A stretch of 32,617 nt of DNA from Bacillota bacterium (GCA_030705675.1 JAUZPZ010000006.1:1-32617); one strand, 5' to 3'. Numbered from the stretch's first letter, positions 10,201 to 17,727 are shown. Notes: generated from the letters alone by a model not told the origin. Numbers and translations are program-made.

Positions 10201-12665
10201 ATACCTTGAGGATTTCCGTTATATGTTTTTGATGTTAAATCATAATTAAAATCGGTCGTTTCCGATGTTTTTTTGTTTATAGTAAGTGTTCCTTTATTTA
10301 TCGTAACATTATAGTTTGTACTTGCACTTGTTCCTGTGATGTCATAAGTTTCTACATCTGAGGTTTGGGTTGCAGTCGTAGCACCTGTAATTGCAAGTGC
10401 TGTGTTCGTGTCACTATTTCCTAATGAACCGCTTGTAATTGTAAAATCAAAGGTTGGATTTGCATCTCCATAATTGCGGCTTTTATTATTCATTGTGATG
10501 GTGATTGCAATTTTATTTACCGTCACTAAAGTTGGCGGACTTGTTGTAACTGTTTTTGTTTGGCTATTGTCCGTTCTTGTTGTTGTAACGTCACAAACAT
10601 AGTAATATGAACCAACACTTTTCCCCGTAGGGATATTATAGGTTGCTGAAGTTGCGCCGTCTACTTTCGATTTACCGCTTCCGTCACTATTACAAGTGTA
10701 CCATTGATACCCTGTTATTGTATGCCCTGTTGCAGGTGTTGCAGTAATACTGATATTTCCGCTTGTGTATCCGTATGTTAGCGTAGTTCCCGCCGTGCTG
10801 ACTGTTGGAGCAGTAGCAGGTATTGCTACAGCATTTGCTGTTAAATCATATTTTTGATTGACTGTGATAGCACGGTCTGTCATGGTTGTGTCATTATCGC
10901 TCCATTTGTCCCATGTGTAGCCCGAACTTATTGTTGCACCAATTTTAACAGTTTCACCTTTTAAATATGTGCCAGCACCTGAAACGTTTTTAATACCTGT
11001 ACCTGCGCTTAATCCTACATCATAGTAATTAACCGCCATGCTGGTGTTTGAACTTGAAACACTGCCAGTATTTATATATGTGCCTGCACTATTTTTTGCC
11101 CAAACATACATAGTGGTATCTGGGTCGATTCCGCTAAATGTGAATACACCATTTGAAGGTGTTGCAGTTTTTTTATTAAGATCGGGAGTAGATGCAGATG
11201 TTGATAAAACAACTTTGTCACTTGCAACATCCGTCCACACACTGCTATTTTTGTTGACTGTTACAGTTGCATCATATAAATTTCTTTCCCAAACAGCATA
11301 GCATGTGTTTGCAACAGAACCTAATATTGTGGTTGCAGTAACATTTGCAGTCGTGGCCGTTTTTGAGGATGCCCATCCCTTGAAGGTGTAGTCTGTTCTT
11401 GATGGGTTATTGGCCGGCAAACTATCAACGGTATTGCCTGTTACCATGGTAAAGGAAGAAGCACTTCCTCCGTTTGCGTTAAAACAAATCGTTTTATAAG
11501 ATGTATATTGTTCCGCTGCGGTATTGTTAGTACCACCGCTTACGCCGGCACTGCCATTAGATGGCACATAGCCTCCATCACCACCATAAGGAATAGCTAT
11601 TCCTCCGCCAAAACCATTACTAACTCTTCCATCGTCCGCATTGCTTGCAAATGTACCATCGCTGGAGTTGGACGAACCATAATTGCTAGGTGCACCTCCG
11701 CTTGCGCCAGAATAGGTATATGTACTTCCAAAAAATGCATATGCTATGGCTCTGCCGCCGCCACCGCCACCACCGCCACGAGCCGAGCCATTACCGCCGC
11801 ATCCGCCACCGCCGCCGCCGACATAGCAAGGAGATGAGCCATCGCTTCCTCCAGCACCACCATTAGAGCCCATATATCCACCTTGTCCGCCTGTTCCGAT
11901 TAGTTGACCTGCGTAACCTGCGCCGCCGCCGCCACCGCCGCCGCCACCGGCACGTGCAGCTGCTCCAAATGAACTCCAAGCCGCACTACTGCCGCCGTTT
12001 CCGCCAGAGCCGGCATTTCCGCCAGCACCTGCCGTTAGATTTAATGTTAAATTTGATGTATCAATGCCTATTTTTCCACATGGGTCTGCAGTAATACTTT
12101 GATACGCTTCTGTCTGACCATTACCGCCGTTTGTTCCAATGGCTGCGCCGCCACCGCTACCTCCATAGCCACCATTTCCGCCGGAGCCGGCTTCATCCGA
12201 AGTAGCATTGGCACCGTTATAGCCATTTTCGCCATCACTACCTTTACCACCATTTACATTTAATACATTTGTTGTTCCTGCATAACCGACAATTTTTAAT
12301 GAACATTTTTCAGTAACTAAAATTCCGGCACCGCCGGGATAAAGTGTACTGGCACCATTTGCTCCCTGCACCGTTACCGTGCCCTTTACAACTAATGTAA
12401 CATCAGCTGTATAGTTCGTAAATGCATTACCGGTTATAGAAATACCGGGATTACTTAAACTTTCGGCTACAATAGTAGCATTATCAAGGAGATACACTCC
12501 GGAGTCCATTATGTTTTGTCGACCCAAACTTCCGCTAAATGTACCTGTATATGTAAAATTACTATCATACACGGGGTCTGCCGCACTTGCAGTTATCACT
12601 TCCACAGGCAACAGGCTTATTGCCATTGCCAAGGTTAAAACTAAGCTTAAAATTTGCTTTTTCAT
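4287..12665 (-). CDS. Giant exported SLH-domain cell-surface protein with Gly-rich, InlB-like and MBG/YDG/Ig-like modules
   Basis: 2,792-aa ORF; signal peptide MKKQILSLVLTLAMAISLLPVEVITASAA; Gly-rich region; InlB-like repeat 'TICFNANGGSASSF...YTFKGWAS...CYAVWER'; many MBG-like modules ('KVYGQENPSYYITGLIGDDEL', 'RKYGEANPLFTLAYTGFEYGET', 'REYGDENANPAYEYVGFVNGET'); three C-terminal SLH repeats. Confidence 0.93.
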   Translation of the reverse strand: MKKQILSLVLTLAMAISLLPVEVITASAADPVYDSNFTYTGTFSGSLGRQNIMDSGVYLLDNATIVAESLSNPGISITGNAFTNYTADVTLVVKGTVTVQGANGASTLYPGGAGILVTEKCSLKIVGYAGTTNVLNVNGGKGSDGENGYNGANATSDEAGSGGNGGYGGSGGGAAIGTNGGNGQTEAYQSITADPCGKIGIDTSNLTLNLTAGAGGNAGSGGNGGSSAAWSSFGAAARAGGGGGGGGGAGYAGQLIGTGGQGGYMGSNGGAGGSDGSSPCYVGGGGGGCGGNGSARGGGGGGGGRAIAYAFFGSTYTYSGASGGAPSNYGSSNSSDGTFASNADDGRVSNGFGGGIAIPYGGDGGYVPSNGSAGVSGGTNNTAAEQYTSYKTICFNANGGSASSFTMVTGNTVDSLPANNPSRTDYTFKGWASSKTATTANVTATTILGSVANTCYAVWERNLYDATVTVNKNSSVWTDVASDKVVLSTSASTPDLNKKTATPSNGVFTFSGIDPDTTMYVWAKNSAGTYINTGSVSSSNTSMAVNYYDVGLSAGTGIKNVSGAGTYLKGETVKIGATISSGYTWDKWSDNDTTMTDRAITVNQKYDLTANAVAIPATAPTVSTAGTTLTYGYTSGNISITATPATGHTITGYQWYTCNSDGSGKSKVDGATSATYNIPTGKSVGSYYYVCDVTTTRTDNSQTKTVTTSPPTLVTVNKIAITITMNNKSRNYGDANPTFDFTITSGSLGNSDTNTALAITGATTATQTSDVETYDITGTSASTNYNVTINKGTLTINKKTSETTDFNYDLTSKTYNGNPQGITVTPKTGTGTITTYYEGVSPTSYTKSTTPPTVPGTYAVTIDVSNATNYLDILNLILGNYTINKADAGSLTLTFSKNPSIYEDEVTFTATAAKVGTSGAIPTGNITFKNGNTVLATVALSNGVATLKKSDLDAITHTITAEYGGDSNYNAKTSDPLTQVVNQKAVNFTISGQEQVYDGTAKGISIDNTGTLLTKSDFSIKYYLVNENEDVLTSTTPVTKAVSSAKYLYVIDFAGTNANYTIKNKFVVTNTTLPTISSYDNVGYMTIKSQTAQQKPIYFGEGIVNKLVGDNKFTNTLTNANASTVTYLSTNTNVAIVNSTTGEVTILKDGSTTIMAASTLSGTSDVFASYSLVVTKKQVTITAQDKTHTFGTPWDASNGSVTYSDGLSANDFSGTLTFTTNYTNGGRVGEYKITPSGLTSDKYSIIYESATLTVNPKTLTANDFNVKANDKIFNGNIDASLTVSTVNISGDVSTNVIGSFASADANDNANVSYKITGLTGRDADNYVLDGGSIMGTTTAKISKATVSIICASTTTRTFDDTFQKVDISAMANGEVFDSSNYTVKYNGVENVKNVGEYTITVVLNPSVENNYAVKPFTAKLVIKEAVQEVFSIESVPDRVYYGDTFKVTTQGASGTVAYSLNLNAPATIDTDGNVVATGTGTVTITATSTKDGYAPKIATKTFTVYQRVLTPTATATDREYDATNNVAVQINLSNGLGEDISAIGTGAMANADAGTDKMVYVSGIALQGDKKDFYTLSTTTLQTTVNIDRANITGFTISADSKKYDGTNVATATVTDVNGIFDLDKGQVNVVGSAMFNDELSGTGKIVTFTANGITGVKAGNYKLADSAKTATETADITPVNVNFTVGTATFKYDGDEKQVAISGVDEFGRVFSDYTVEYLKDNVQLSDIPSEAGDYTVKILLNDNANYTTTQQDISMVIAQASQEQITIVGLPGAIEYTDKFTLEAIGGSGTGNVVWTSDKSSVTVDSNGFVSIDGAVNEKVTITATKKDDTNFTEKTAKVVFIPQAKTTGFVIDNLVKTYDEGTAEVLVTPDVANVTYDVTYNGSQALPTNAGTYNVVVNATGNYKGSSRAVLTINKATMSGLEITQDGCTYGETLNDASYDNSPSGVNVSVKYSTFDGKKPTKAGDYVVTATYTGDNYETYAASASFVIKKKLLEVKADDKNRKYGEANPLFTLAYTGFEYGETASDLLLEPLATTIANASSPVKTDGYEITVSGGRADNYEFDYNNTGILMITGANGGNFYITGSNNSVTVGDIFTLHAYYDNAQPKVEWVSSDNNVASVDENGNVKIFKMGEATITATITDTNYESGISATFKLNASKKAIALKPADLVKVYNAERQDITLISDDANFVPILSGENKNIDITYTLTTDSSVTEPKQAGVYTVTYSINHPSYTGGETVTMYINKATATVTAHDLSKVYGQENPSYYITGLIGDDELNADYIAKISNMFVLTSDADIAGTKTNAGEYPITLAVKEGKTLKDDTNYDLVISDTKGKLTITKAPLNIKVSDASREYGDENANPAYEYVGFVNGETEADLTNKPVFTYDASITKETNVGLHADVITASGANSGNYEINYSYTDGTLANLTVTALHVTISAGSARSSYITVVLDKAISGLTKDNFVVTLDGTAVNIASATASSNNTAYILSGSFTPGSTYSVAVITNSNYAISGSPLSVIPRSSGGGGGGSADITTYKITVTQADGGRISPETVSVNKDESKTFTIIPNEGYEIEDVLVNGESIGKVNEYTFEKITSAGTITAKFKKIEPSEWKNPFSDVNENDWFYEAVKFVNEKGFMLGTTSSAFEPNGDVTRAMFVTVLYRIENEPNANTSLFNDLENGAYYEKAVSWASENGIVKGISETQFAPKENITREQMVAIIYRYAKYKGYDISVSGKTDYTDNASISDYAKGAVVWASNNGIITGDADGSFAPQDNSTRAQAAMVFMRIIENLK

Positions 12666-12687
12666 TTTTTTAATCCCCCTGTTTCAT

Positions 12688-12897
12688 TTATTTTTTTGGA
12701 TAATAGCAAATTCCAACATCTAACGGTTTTGGCTTATCAAGATGAAAATCCGCATAAATGCAGTACCAGCACTCCTGTAAAACTGCGCCGCTGCGCGGAG
12801 TAAACGCGGGGCATCGTTGCCTTGGCCATACATTGCCGTCCCGATTGGGCACATCAAGCGGCAAATCCTCTTTTCGTCGCATTGTTTGCATTTTCAT
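12688..12897 (-). CDS. Small 4-Cys protein of unknown function
   Basis: ORF ending ...RQRCPAFTPRSGAVLQECWYCIYADFHLDKPKPLDVGICYYPKK; RBS GAAGGAG about 9 nt before the ATG at 12897 (the ORF track extends to a GTG at 12906); stop is about 22 bp upstream of the giant gene start. Confidence 0.72.
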   Translation of the reverse strand: MKMQTMRRKEDLPLDVPNRDGNVWPRQRCPAFTPRSGAVLQECWYCIYADFHLDKPKPLDVGICYYPKK

Positions 12898-12965
12898 CTG
12901 TTTCACTCCTTCAGTGTGCTTGTTTTAGACAGGTTTATTTATTCATATTCTACCATAAAAGTACA

Positions 12966-13001
12966 AAAAAACAGGTCTCTGCATGAAAAAGACCTGTTTT
13001 T
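12966..13001 (-). terminator. Terminator downstream of the sensor kinase gene
   Basis: AAAACAGGTCT...AGACCTGTTTT stem with poly-T on the minus strand. Confidence 0.75.
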
Positions 13002-13061
13002 GCATAAAAATGACATATTCTATTTTATTTTATCGATTGACAAAGAAAAAAATCTGTGATT

Positions 13062-14354
13062 TTAAATCTGAACCCGCACGCGGAATATATCATTTTCCGC
13101 TGTGTATTCGATGGCACCGTTTTGCTTTTCCACAAAGGCAAGGATGCTTTTGGTGCCGGTGCCGTGTCCATCTTCTTCGGACGTGGGATAGCCGTTTTGG
13201 TCAAAGACTACCTCGCCGGTATAAGAATTTTCTACCTGTAACAGGATACGTCCTGTAAAAACGGCGGTCATACCGATAAACCGACGTTCGTTGTACGACT
13301 GTTTTTCGCAAGCATGTATGGCGTTTTCCAAAAGGTTTGCCATCACCATTGCAAGCTCCAGACTGCCTACACCCGGCTCGACAGGAATATCCAATTTTGC
13401 GGTAAAGTCTACCCGTGCTCGTTCACAAAGCCCCGCATAATAGGAAACAACTGCACCCGCCGCCGCGTTTTCGCAATAGCGAGCCGGACTTGCGGTAAAT
13501 GTTTTGTTCTGCCGCTCAAGCAGAGCCATTGCCTCGCTTGCCTTGTCCTGATGCAAAAGCTCCAACATGGTATTGTTAAAGTGCCTGCGATCATGCTGAA
13601 CAATACTCATCTGCCTTACTGCTTCGTCCATAACCAATAGTTTTTTCTCCATAGCCTCAGTAGAAATTTCTAAAATCTCTTTATCCTTTTGCATTTTTAT
13701 ATTTTTATTCATTAAACTATTCTCGTGCAACTGATTTTTTAACGAATAAAAAATCGAAAAATATACGAATATTGCAAGAAAAACAAGAAGAATTAGAGGC
13801 ACCATTTGTTCTTTGAGCATTGTCACTACATCATGAGCAGATACAAAATACCATATAATATTTATAAATACTCCCGTTACAAGGAGCAGATATACATTCC
13901 ATTGTTCAGATATTTTTATATATAGCGGACGCAAATCTTTCCAAAAAAATAGTATTATTGTTCCAAAAATAATAAATCGCAGAAAAGTAATTGCGTAATA
14001 TGGATATGGAAATAAATCACACAAATAATAAGAAATCACAACCGCAATTGCATAAACATTCATAGCTGTTATACAGTTAAACAGCCATTGCATTATATTC
14101 TCTTTAAAAAGTGGTTTGACGCAGATACTTACAATTACAAAATACAAAATATCAAATTTAGAAAGAGTGGTATAATCCCTTGTCATATAAAAGTATAGAT
14201 TTGCAACAAGATCTATAGCAACGATAGTAATCATTGTAGCGATTTGTGTTTTTTTGCCGAATTTAGGCTGTGCTAAAGTGAACAGCAATATCACCAGCAT
14301 AGTGGTGGTAACAGACGACCTTACAAGATCATGCAACAGGCTGGTCAGCGACAT
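13062..14354 (-). CDS. AgrC-like sensor histidine kinase (GHKL ATPase)
   Basis: 430 aa; multi-TM N-terminus; H-box 'IVQHDRRHFNNTMLELL'; N-box 'MVMANLLENAIHAC'; G-box 'DGHGTGTKSI'. Confidence 0.9.
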   Translation of the reverse strand: MSLTSLLHDLVRSSVTTTMLVILLFTLAQPKFGKKTQIATMITIVAIDLVANLYFYMTRDYTTLSKFDILYFVIVSICVKPLFKENIMQWLFNCITAMNVYAIAVVISYYLCDLFPYPYYAITFLRFIIFGTIILFFWKDLRPLYIKISEQWNVYLLLVTGVFINIIWYFVSAHDVVTMLKEQMVPLILLVFLAIFVYFSIFYSLKNQLHENSLMNKNIKMQKDKEILEISTEAMEKKLLVMDEAVRQMSIVQHDRRHFNNTMLELLHQDKASEAMALLERQNKTFTASPARYCENAAAGAVVSYYAGLCERARVDFTAKLDIPVEPGVGSLELAMVMANLLENAIHACEKQSYNERRFIGMTAVFTGRILLQVENSYTGEVVFDQNGYPTSEEDGHGTGTKSILAFVEKQNGAIEYTAENDIFRVRVQI

Positions 14355-15085
14355 AGTGATTTGCCCCCTTCCAGCATATAGTCAAAGTAGGCCTTACGCA
14401 CCTCCGCATACTGCTTTTGGGCAATGGGTACGCACATGCCCCCGCGCATTGTGAATTCCTTATCACTGATCCCCTCCACGCGGTTCATGTTTACCACATA
14501 GGAAATGTGCGGCTGCAAAAATCGGCGGTCAAAAAGCAGCGGTGCGATATATTCGGAAAAGGAACCTCGAATAGATACTGATTTCACCGTTTCGCCGCTT
14601 GTCAATAAAAATTTCACAGCAAGTCCGTCGCGCTTACAGCAAACGATGGAAGAATAGGACAAAACGTGCATACCGTCTTTTGTTTTGACCGGAAAGGTGT
14701 GTTCGTCCGACACGTCGATTTTGGAAACGGCAAGGGTAAGTGTATCGAAAAACGCCTTCTTGTCAAGCGGTTTTAATAGATAGTTGACTGGATTTGCGGC
14801 AAAGGATTCCAGTGCATACTCCGGTGCGGTGGTAATGTAGACGATCTGCGCCTCACGGTCACTGCGGCGGATGTTGCGCCCCAACTCCACACCGTGGATC
14901 ATGGGCATGACCATATCAAGCAGATAGATGTGAAACCGTTCTGTTTCACAGGCGGTAAGCAGCTTGTCCGGGTGAGAAAAGGTATGCACCTCGGCAGCAA
15001 GCCCTTTTTGTTCTATGTATTCGTTTGTCAATGCATGGATTAGCTTTAGCTGATCAGGCATATCGTCACAGATTGCAATTTTCAT
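14345..15085 (-). CDS. LytTR-family response regulator (AgrA-like)
   Basis: Receiver domain MKIAICDDMPDQLKLI...YLLDMVMPMIHGVELG...NYLLKPLDKKAF plus C-terminal LytTR domain; RBS AAGGAG before the ATG at 15085 (the ORF track start at 15235 is too long). Confidence 0.92.
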   Translation of the reverse strand: MKIAICDDMPDQLKLIHALTNEYIEQKGLAAEVHTFSHPDKLLTACETERFHIYLLDMVMPMIHGVELGRNIRRSDREAQIVYITTAPEYALESFAANPVNYLLKPLDKKAFFDTLTLAVSKIDVSDEHTFPVKTKDGMHVLSYSSIVCCKRDGLAVKFLLTSGETVKSVSIRGSFSEYIAPLLFDRRFLQPHISYVVNMNRVEGISDKEFTMRGGMCVPIAQKQYAEVRKAYFDYMLEGGKSLCR

Positions 15086-15272
15086 GTTATTATTTCTCCT
15101 TGATTTATATACGTTAAACTGATTTTTGCATTTTTGTGAGCAAAATTGGCTGCTTGCAAAGCTTGAATCAAATGCACTGCCACCAATGCTTGCAAATTTT
15201 AAGAGGATTTGACTTATCGGACAAATAAAACCCAAAAGCAGTATCTGTTGCCGATTTTAGCGAACTAAAATT

Positions 15273-15530
15273 CTACATAAGAGTTGGGACTGCCCCAGTA
15301 CTCTCTAACATTTTTACTAAATAAGATAGGTTTTTAATTTCAAATACGCAAATTGGTGTACTATGCTTGAGTACACCAATTTGCTCCATGTTTTCGTTAT
15401 CGTTATAATAAAAGGCATGGGTCAGTGCATTTGCCATATTTTTAAATATATCTAATATCCAATCATATTTTTCGCCGTATTTTTTTGAAAAAAGACTGTA
15501 TAATAAATGTTGGGGTAAGAAAATAGAGCC
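15273..15530 (-). pseudogene. Start-less open frame, possible gene remnant of unknown family
   Basis: Manual translation: GSIFLPQHLLYSLFSKKYGEKYDWILDIFKNMANALTHAFYYNDNENMEQIGVLKHSTPICVFEIKNLSYLVKMLESTGAVPTLM*; 85 open codons but no start codon near the 5' end. Confidence 0.35.
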
Positions 15531-15539
15531 TTAAAAAAA

Positions 15540-15562
15540 TTACCGCCCATGAGGGCGGTAAC
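15540..15562 (-). terminator. Terminator at the end of the tRNA cluster
   Basis: TTACCGCCC-TCAT-GGGCGGTAA followed by TTTTTTT on the minus strand. Confidence 0.85.
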
Positions 15563-15603
15563 ATTGATGTTGTGACGACATACAGCGATGTCTCCACAAA
15601 AAT

Positions 15604-15677
15604 TGGAGGCGCCACCCAGATTTGAACTGGGGGTGAAGCTTTTGCAGAGCTCTGCCTTACCACTTGGCTATGGCGCC
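15604..15677 (-). tRNA. tRNA-Cys(GCA)
   Basis: Minus: GGCGCCATAGCCAAGTGGTAAGGCAGAGCTCTGCAAAAGCTTCACCCCCAGTTCAAATCTGGGTGGCGCCTCCA; cloverleaf, GCA anticodon, encoded CCA. Confidence 0.95.
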
Positions 15678-15742
15678 ATATAAATATTATATTAAAACAA
15701 AACTTAACTAATACCTCGTTTAAGTACCTACGTTTAAAAAAC

Positions 15743-15775
15743 TGATAAAAGACGCATATTCATGCGCCTTTTATC
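15743..15775 (-). terminator. Terminator-like hairpin between tRNA-Gly and tRNA-Cys
   Basis: Minus: GATAAAAGGCGCATGAATATGCGTCTTTTATC. Confidence 0.55.
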
Positions 15776-15778
15776 AAG

Positions 15779-15853
15779 TGGAGCGGAAGACGAGATTCGA
15801 ACTCGCGACGTTCACCTTGGCAAGGTGACGCTCTACCACTGAGCCACTCCCGC
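15779..15853 (-). tRNA. tRNA-Gly(GCC)
   Basis: Minus: GCGGGAGTGGCTCAGTGGTAGAGCGTCACCTTGCCAAGGTGAACGTCGCGAGTTCGAATCTCGTCTTCCGCTCCA. Confidence 0.95.
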
Positions 15854-15870
15854 ATGTAAAAATTATTTTT

Positions 15871-15947
15871 TGGTGCCTCCGGGCGGAATCGAACCACCGA
15901 CACGGGGATTTTCAGTCCCCTGCTCTACCGACTGAGCTACAGAGGCA
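15871..15947 (-). tRNA. tRNA-Phe(GAA)
   Basis: Minus: TGCCTCTGTAGCTCAGTCGGTAGAGCAGGGGACTGAAAATCCCCGTGTCGGTGGTTCGATTCCGCCCGGAGGCACCA. Confidence 0.95.
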
Positions 15948-15957
15948 TAAAAAATAA

Positions 15958-16034
15958 TGGCGACCTGGATGGGGGTCGAACCCACGACCTCTAGCGTGAC
16001 AGGCTAGCGTTCTAACCAACTGAACTACCAGGCC
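15958..16034 (-). tRNA. tRNA-Asp(GTC)
   Basis: Minus: GGCCTGGTAGTTCAGTTGGTTAGAACGCTAGCCTGTCACGCTAGAGGTCGTGGGTTCGACCCCCATCCAGGTCGCCA. Confidence 0.95.
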
Positions 16035-16072
16035 ACATTTTATGCTTGTGCTTATTAATAGAAAGGGTAGTG

Positions 16073-16148
16073 TGGTGGGCACAATAGGGCTCGAACCTAT
16101 GACCCTCTGCTTGTAAGGCAGATGCTCTCCCAGCTGAGCTATGCGCCC
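16073..16148 (-). tRNA. tRNA-Val(TAC)
   Basis: Minus: GGGCGCATAGCTCAGCTGGGAGAGCATCTGCCTTACAAGCAGAGGGTCATAGGTTCGAGCCCTATTGTGCCCACCA. Confidence 0.95.
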
Positions 16149-16280
16149 ACATTGGTTCCGACCTTTCTTTGCAACAGTATCTATTATACAATATTTTTGA
16201 TTGATTGTCAAGGGTTTTTTATATTATTTTTTTAAAAAAATTAAATTTACAACTCTATATCTTTAATTCTCGCATAAAAT

Positions 16281-17153
16281 CTATATTCTGCTAACTATTT
16301 CTTCAAGTTCATCTCTATTAAATTTATATTTCCTGCCGCAAAAATAACAACCAATCTCCGCTTCCCCGTCTTCTTCTATTATCTTTTCAATCTCGTTTTT
16401 CCCAATTGAAATAAGTGCCCTTTCTATGCGTTCTTTTGTACAGTTACATTTATATTCCGTCGTGACCTCGGTATTCTCTGTCAGTTCAAATCCTTTCAAT
16501 ACTCCCTCTATAAGTTCTTCCGGCGTCGCACCTTCGGCAATCAAACTGCTTACAGGTTTGACCGTTGCAAGATTTTCTTCTATTCTTTTTATTTCTTCCT
16601 CTGTTGCATCGGGCATCAGCTGAACAATATATCCTCCAGCCGCCTTTACACTCCAGTCCTTATCCACAAGAACGCCAAGCGCAACTACTGACGGAACCTG
16701 TTCCGACACGCCATAATAATAGGCAATATCTTCGGCTATCTCACCTGTTTGCAGCTGAACTCTGCCCACATAAGGTTCCTTCATCTTCATATCTCTTATA
16801 ACGGTCAGATACCCTTTGCCAACGGCACTGCCTACATCAAGCTTTCCGGCATATTTAGGAGGGATATCGACCGCCGGGTTTCCTACATATCCGCGGACAT
16901 TTCCAAAGCAGTCTGAAACTGTAACTATACTTTCTATAGGTCCGTCTCCACGCACTTGCAATGAAATCGTCTCATTAACATTTTTAAGAGTTATTCCCAT
17001 CATTGCGTTTGCTGTAAGCATACGCCCAAGAGCTGCCGTAACTACCGGATATGTGTCATGTATTTTCCGGGCATGCTCCACAAGCTGTGTAGTATCCGCC
17101 GCAAAAGCCCGTACATGCCCTTCTTTGTCAGATAATCTTATAATTCTATCCAT
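16281..17153 (-). CDS. hslO: Redox-regulated chaperone Hsp33
   Basis: MDRIIRLSDKEGHVRAFAADTTQLVEHARKIHDTYPVVTAALGRML...; C-terminal CxC...CxxC (CNC...CYFC). Start trimmed from the ORF track. Confidence 0.95.
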   Translation of the reverse strand: MDRIIRLSDKEGHVRAFAADTTQLVEHARKIHDTYPVVTAALGRMLTANAMMGITLKNVNETISLQVRGDGPIESIVTVSDCFGNVRGYVGNPAVDIPPKYAGKLDVGSAVGKGYLTVIRDMKMKEPYVGRVQLQTGEIAEDIAYYYGVSEQVPSVVALGVLVDKDWSVKAAGGYIVQLMPDATEEEIKRIEENLATVKPVSSLIAEGATPEELIEGVLKGFELTENTEVTTEYKCNCTKERIERALISIGKNEIEKIIEEDGEAEIGCYFCGRKYKFNRDELEEIVSRI

Positions 17154-17172
17154 ACTTTTCTCCAATTGAATT

Positions 17173-17715
17173 TTATGCTCCATACTGCATGCTTTCACTG
17201 ATTTTATTTGAATTTTCTTCATTTGTAAGAATAGACAGCAGTTTAAACCCAAACAAATGTGCCGTGCCCGCGCCTCTTGATGTGATAATACATCCATCTT
17301 CCTCAACAGCGCTTTCAGTATAAATGCAGTCTGTCATATCCTTCTTATACGACGGAAAACTTGTTGCCCTTTTTCCTTTTAGCAGTCCATAATCGTAAAA
17401 TATCGACGGAGCCGCGCAAATTGCCGCAATTATTCCGCCGTTTTTATATGTTTCACCTATTGTTTTTTCCACAATTTCGCTTTTTCCAAGATTAGTGGCG
17501 CCCGGCATACCACCCGGAAGAATAATGCACTCCGCGCCCGCACTCATACTTTTAAATGTAATATCCGCAATAACAGATATGCCATGAGATCCCGTAACTA
17601 TCTTCTCATTTGTTATCGAAACCGTTTTGATTTCCACTCCGCCCCGGCGCAAAATATCTACCACTGCAAGAGCTTCAATTTCCTCAAAACCATCCGCAAG
17701 AAATAAATATACTAT
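17173..17715 (-). CDS. DJ-1/PfpI family protein; apparent AUA start
   Basis: Full-length domain KIVYLFLADGFEEIEALAVVDILRRGGVEIKTVSI...GGMPGATNL...AAICAAPSIF; the conserved N-terminus is in frame upstream of the first GTG, with ideal SD AGGAGG 7 nt before an ATA at 17715. Confidence 0.8.
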   Translation of the reverse strand: MVYLFLADGFEEIEALAVVDILRRGGVEIKTVSITNEKIVTGSHGISVIADITFKSMSAGAECIILPGGMPGATNLGKSEIVEKTIGETYKNGGIIAAICAAPSIFYDYGLLKGKRATSFPSYKKDMTDCIYTESAVEEDGCIITSRGAGTAHLFGFKLLSILTNEENSNKISESMQYGA

Positions 17716-17727
17716 TTTTCTTCCTCC

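Noticed and set aside
11508-12253. ORFs 11508-11837 (+) and 12068-12253 (-) in the Gly-rich region
   Set aside because: Low-complexity shadow ORFs of the Gly-rich codons of the giant gene.
12688-12897. 4-Cys mini-protein as an AgrD autoinducing-peptide precursor for the adjacent kinase
   Set aside because: No amphipathic leader, no typical AgrD core/C-terminal charged tail, four Cys more typical of metal binding, and no AgrB partner.
15463-15663. ORF of 66 aa on the minus strand
   Set aside because: Overlaps tRNA-Cys and its terminator; no homology-like motifs.
15912-16211. ORF of 99 aa on the minus strand
   Set aside because: Runs through three tRNA genes (Phe, Asp, Val); spurious translation.
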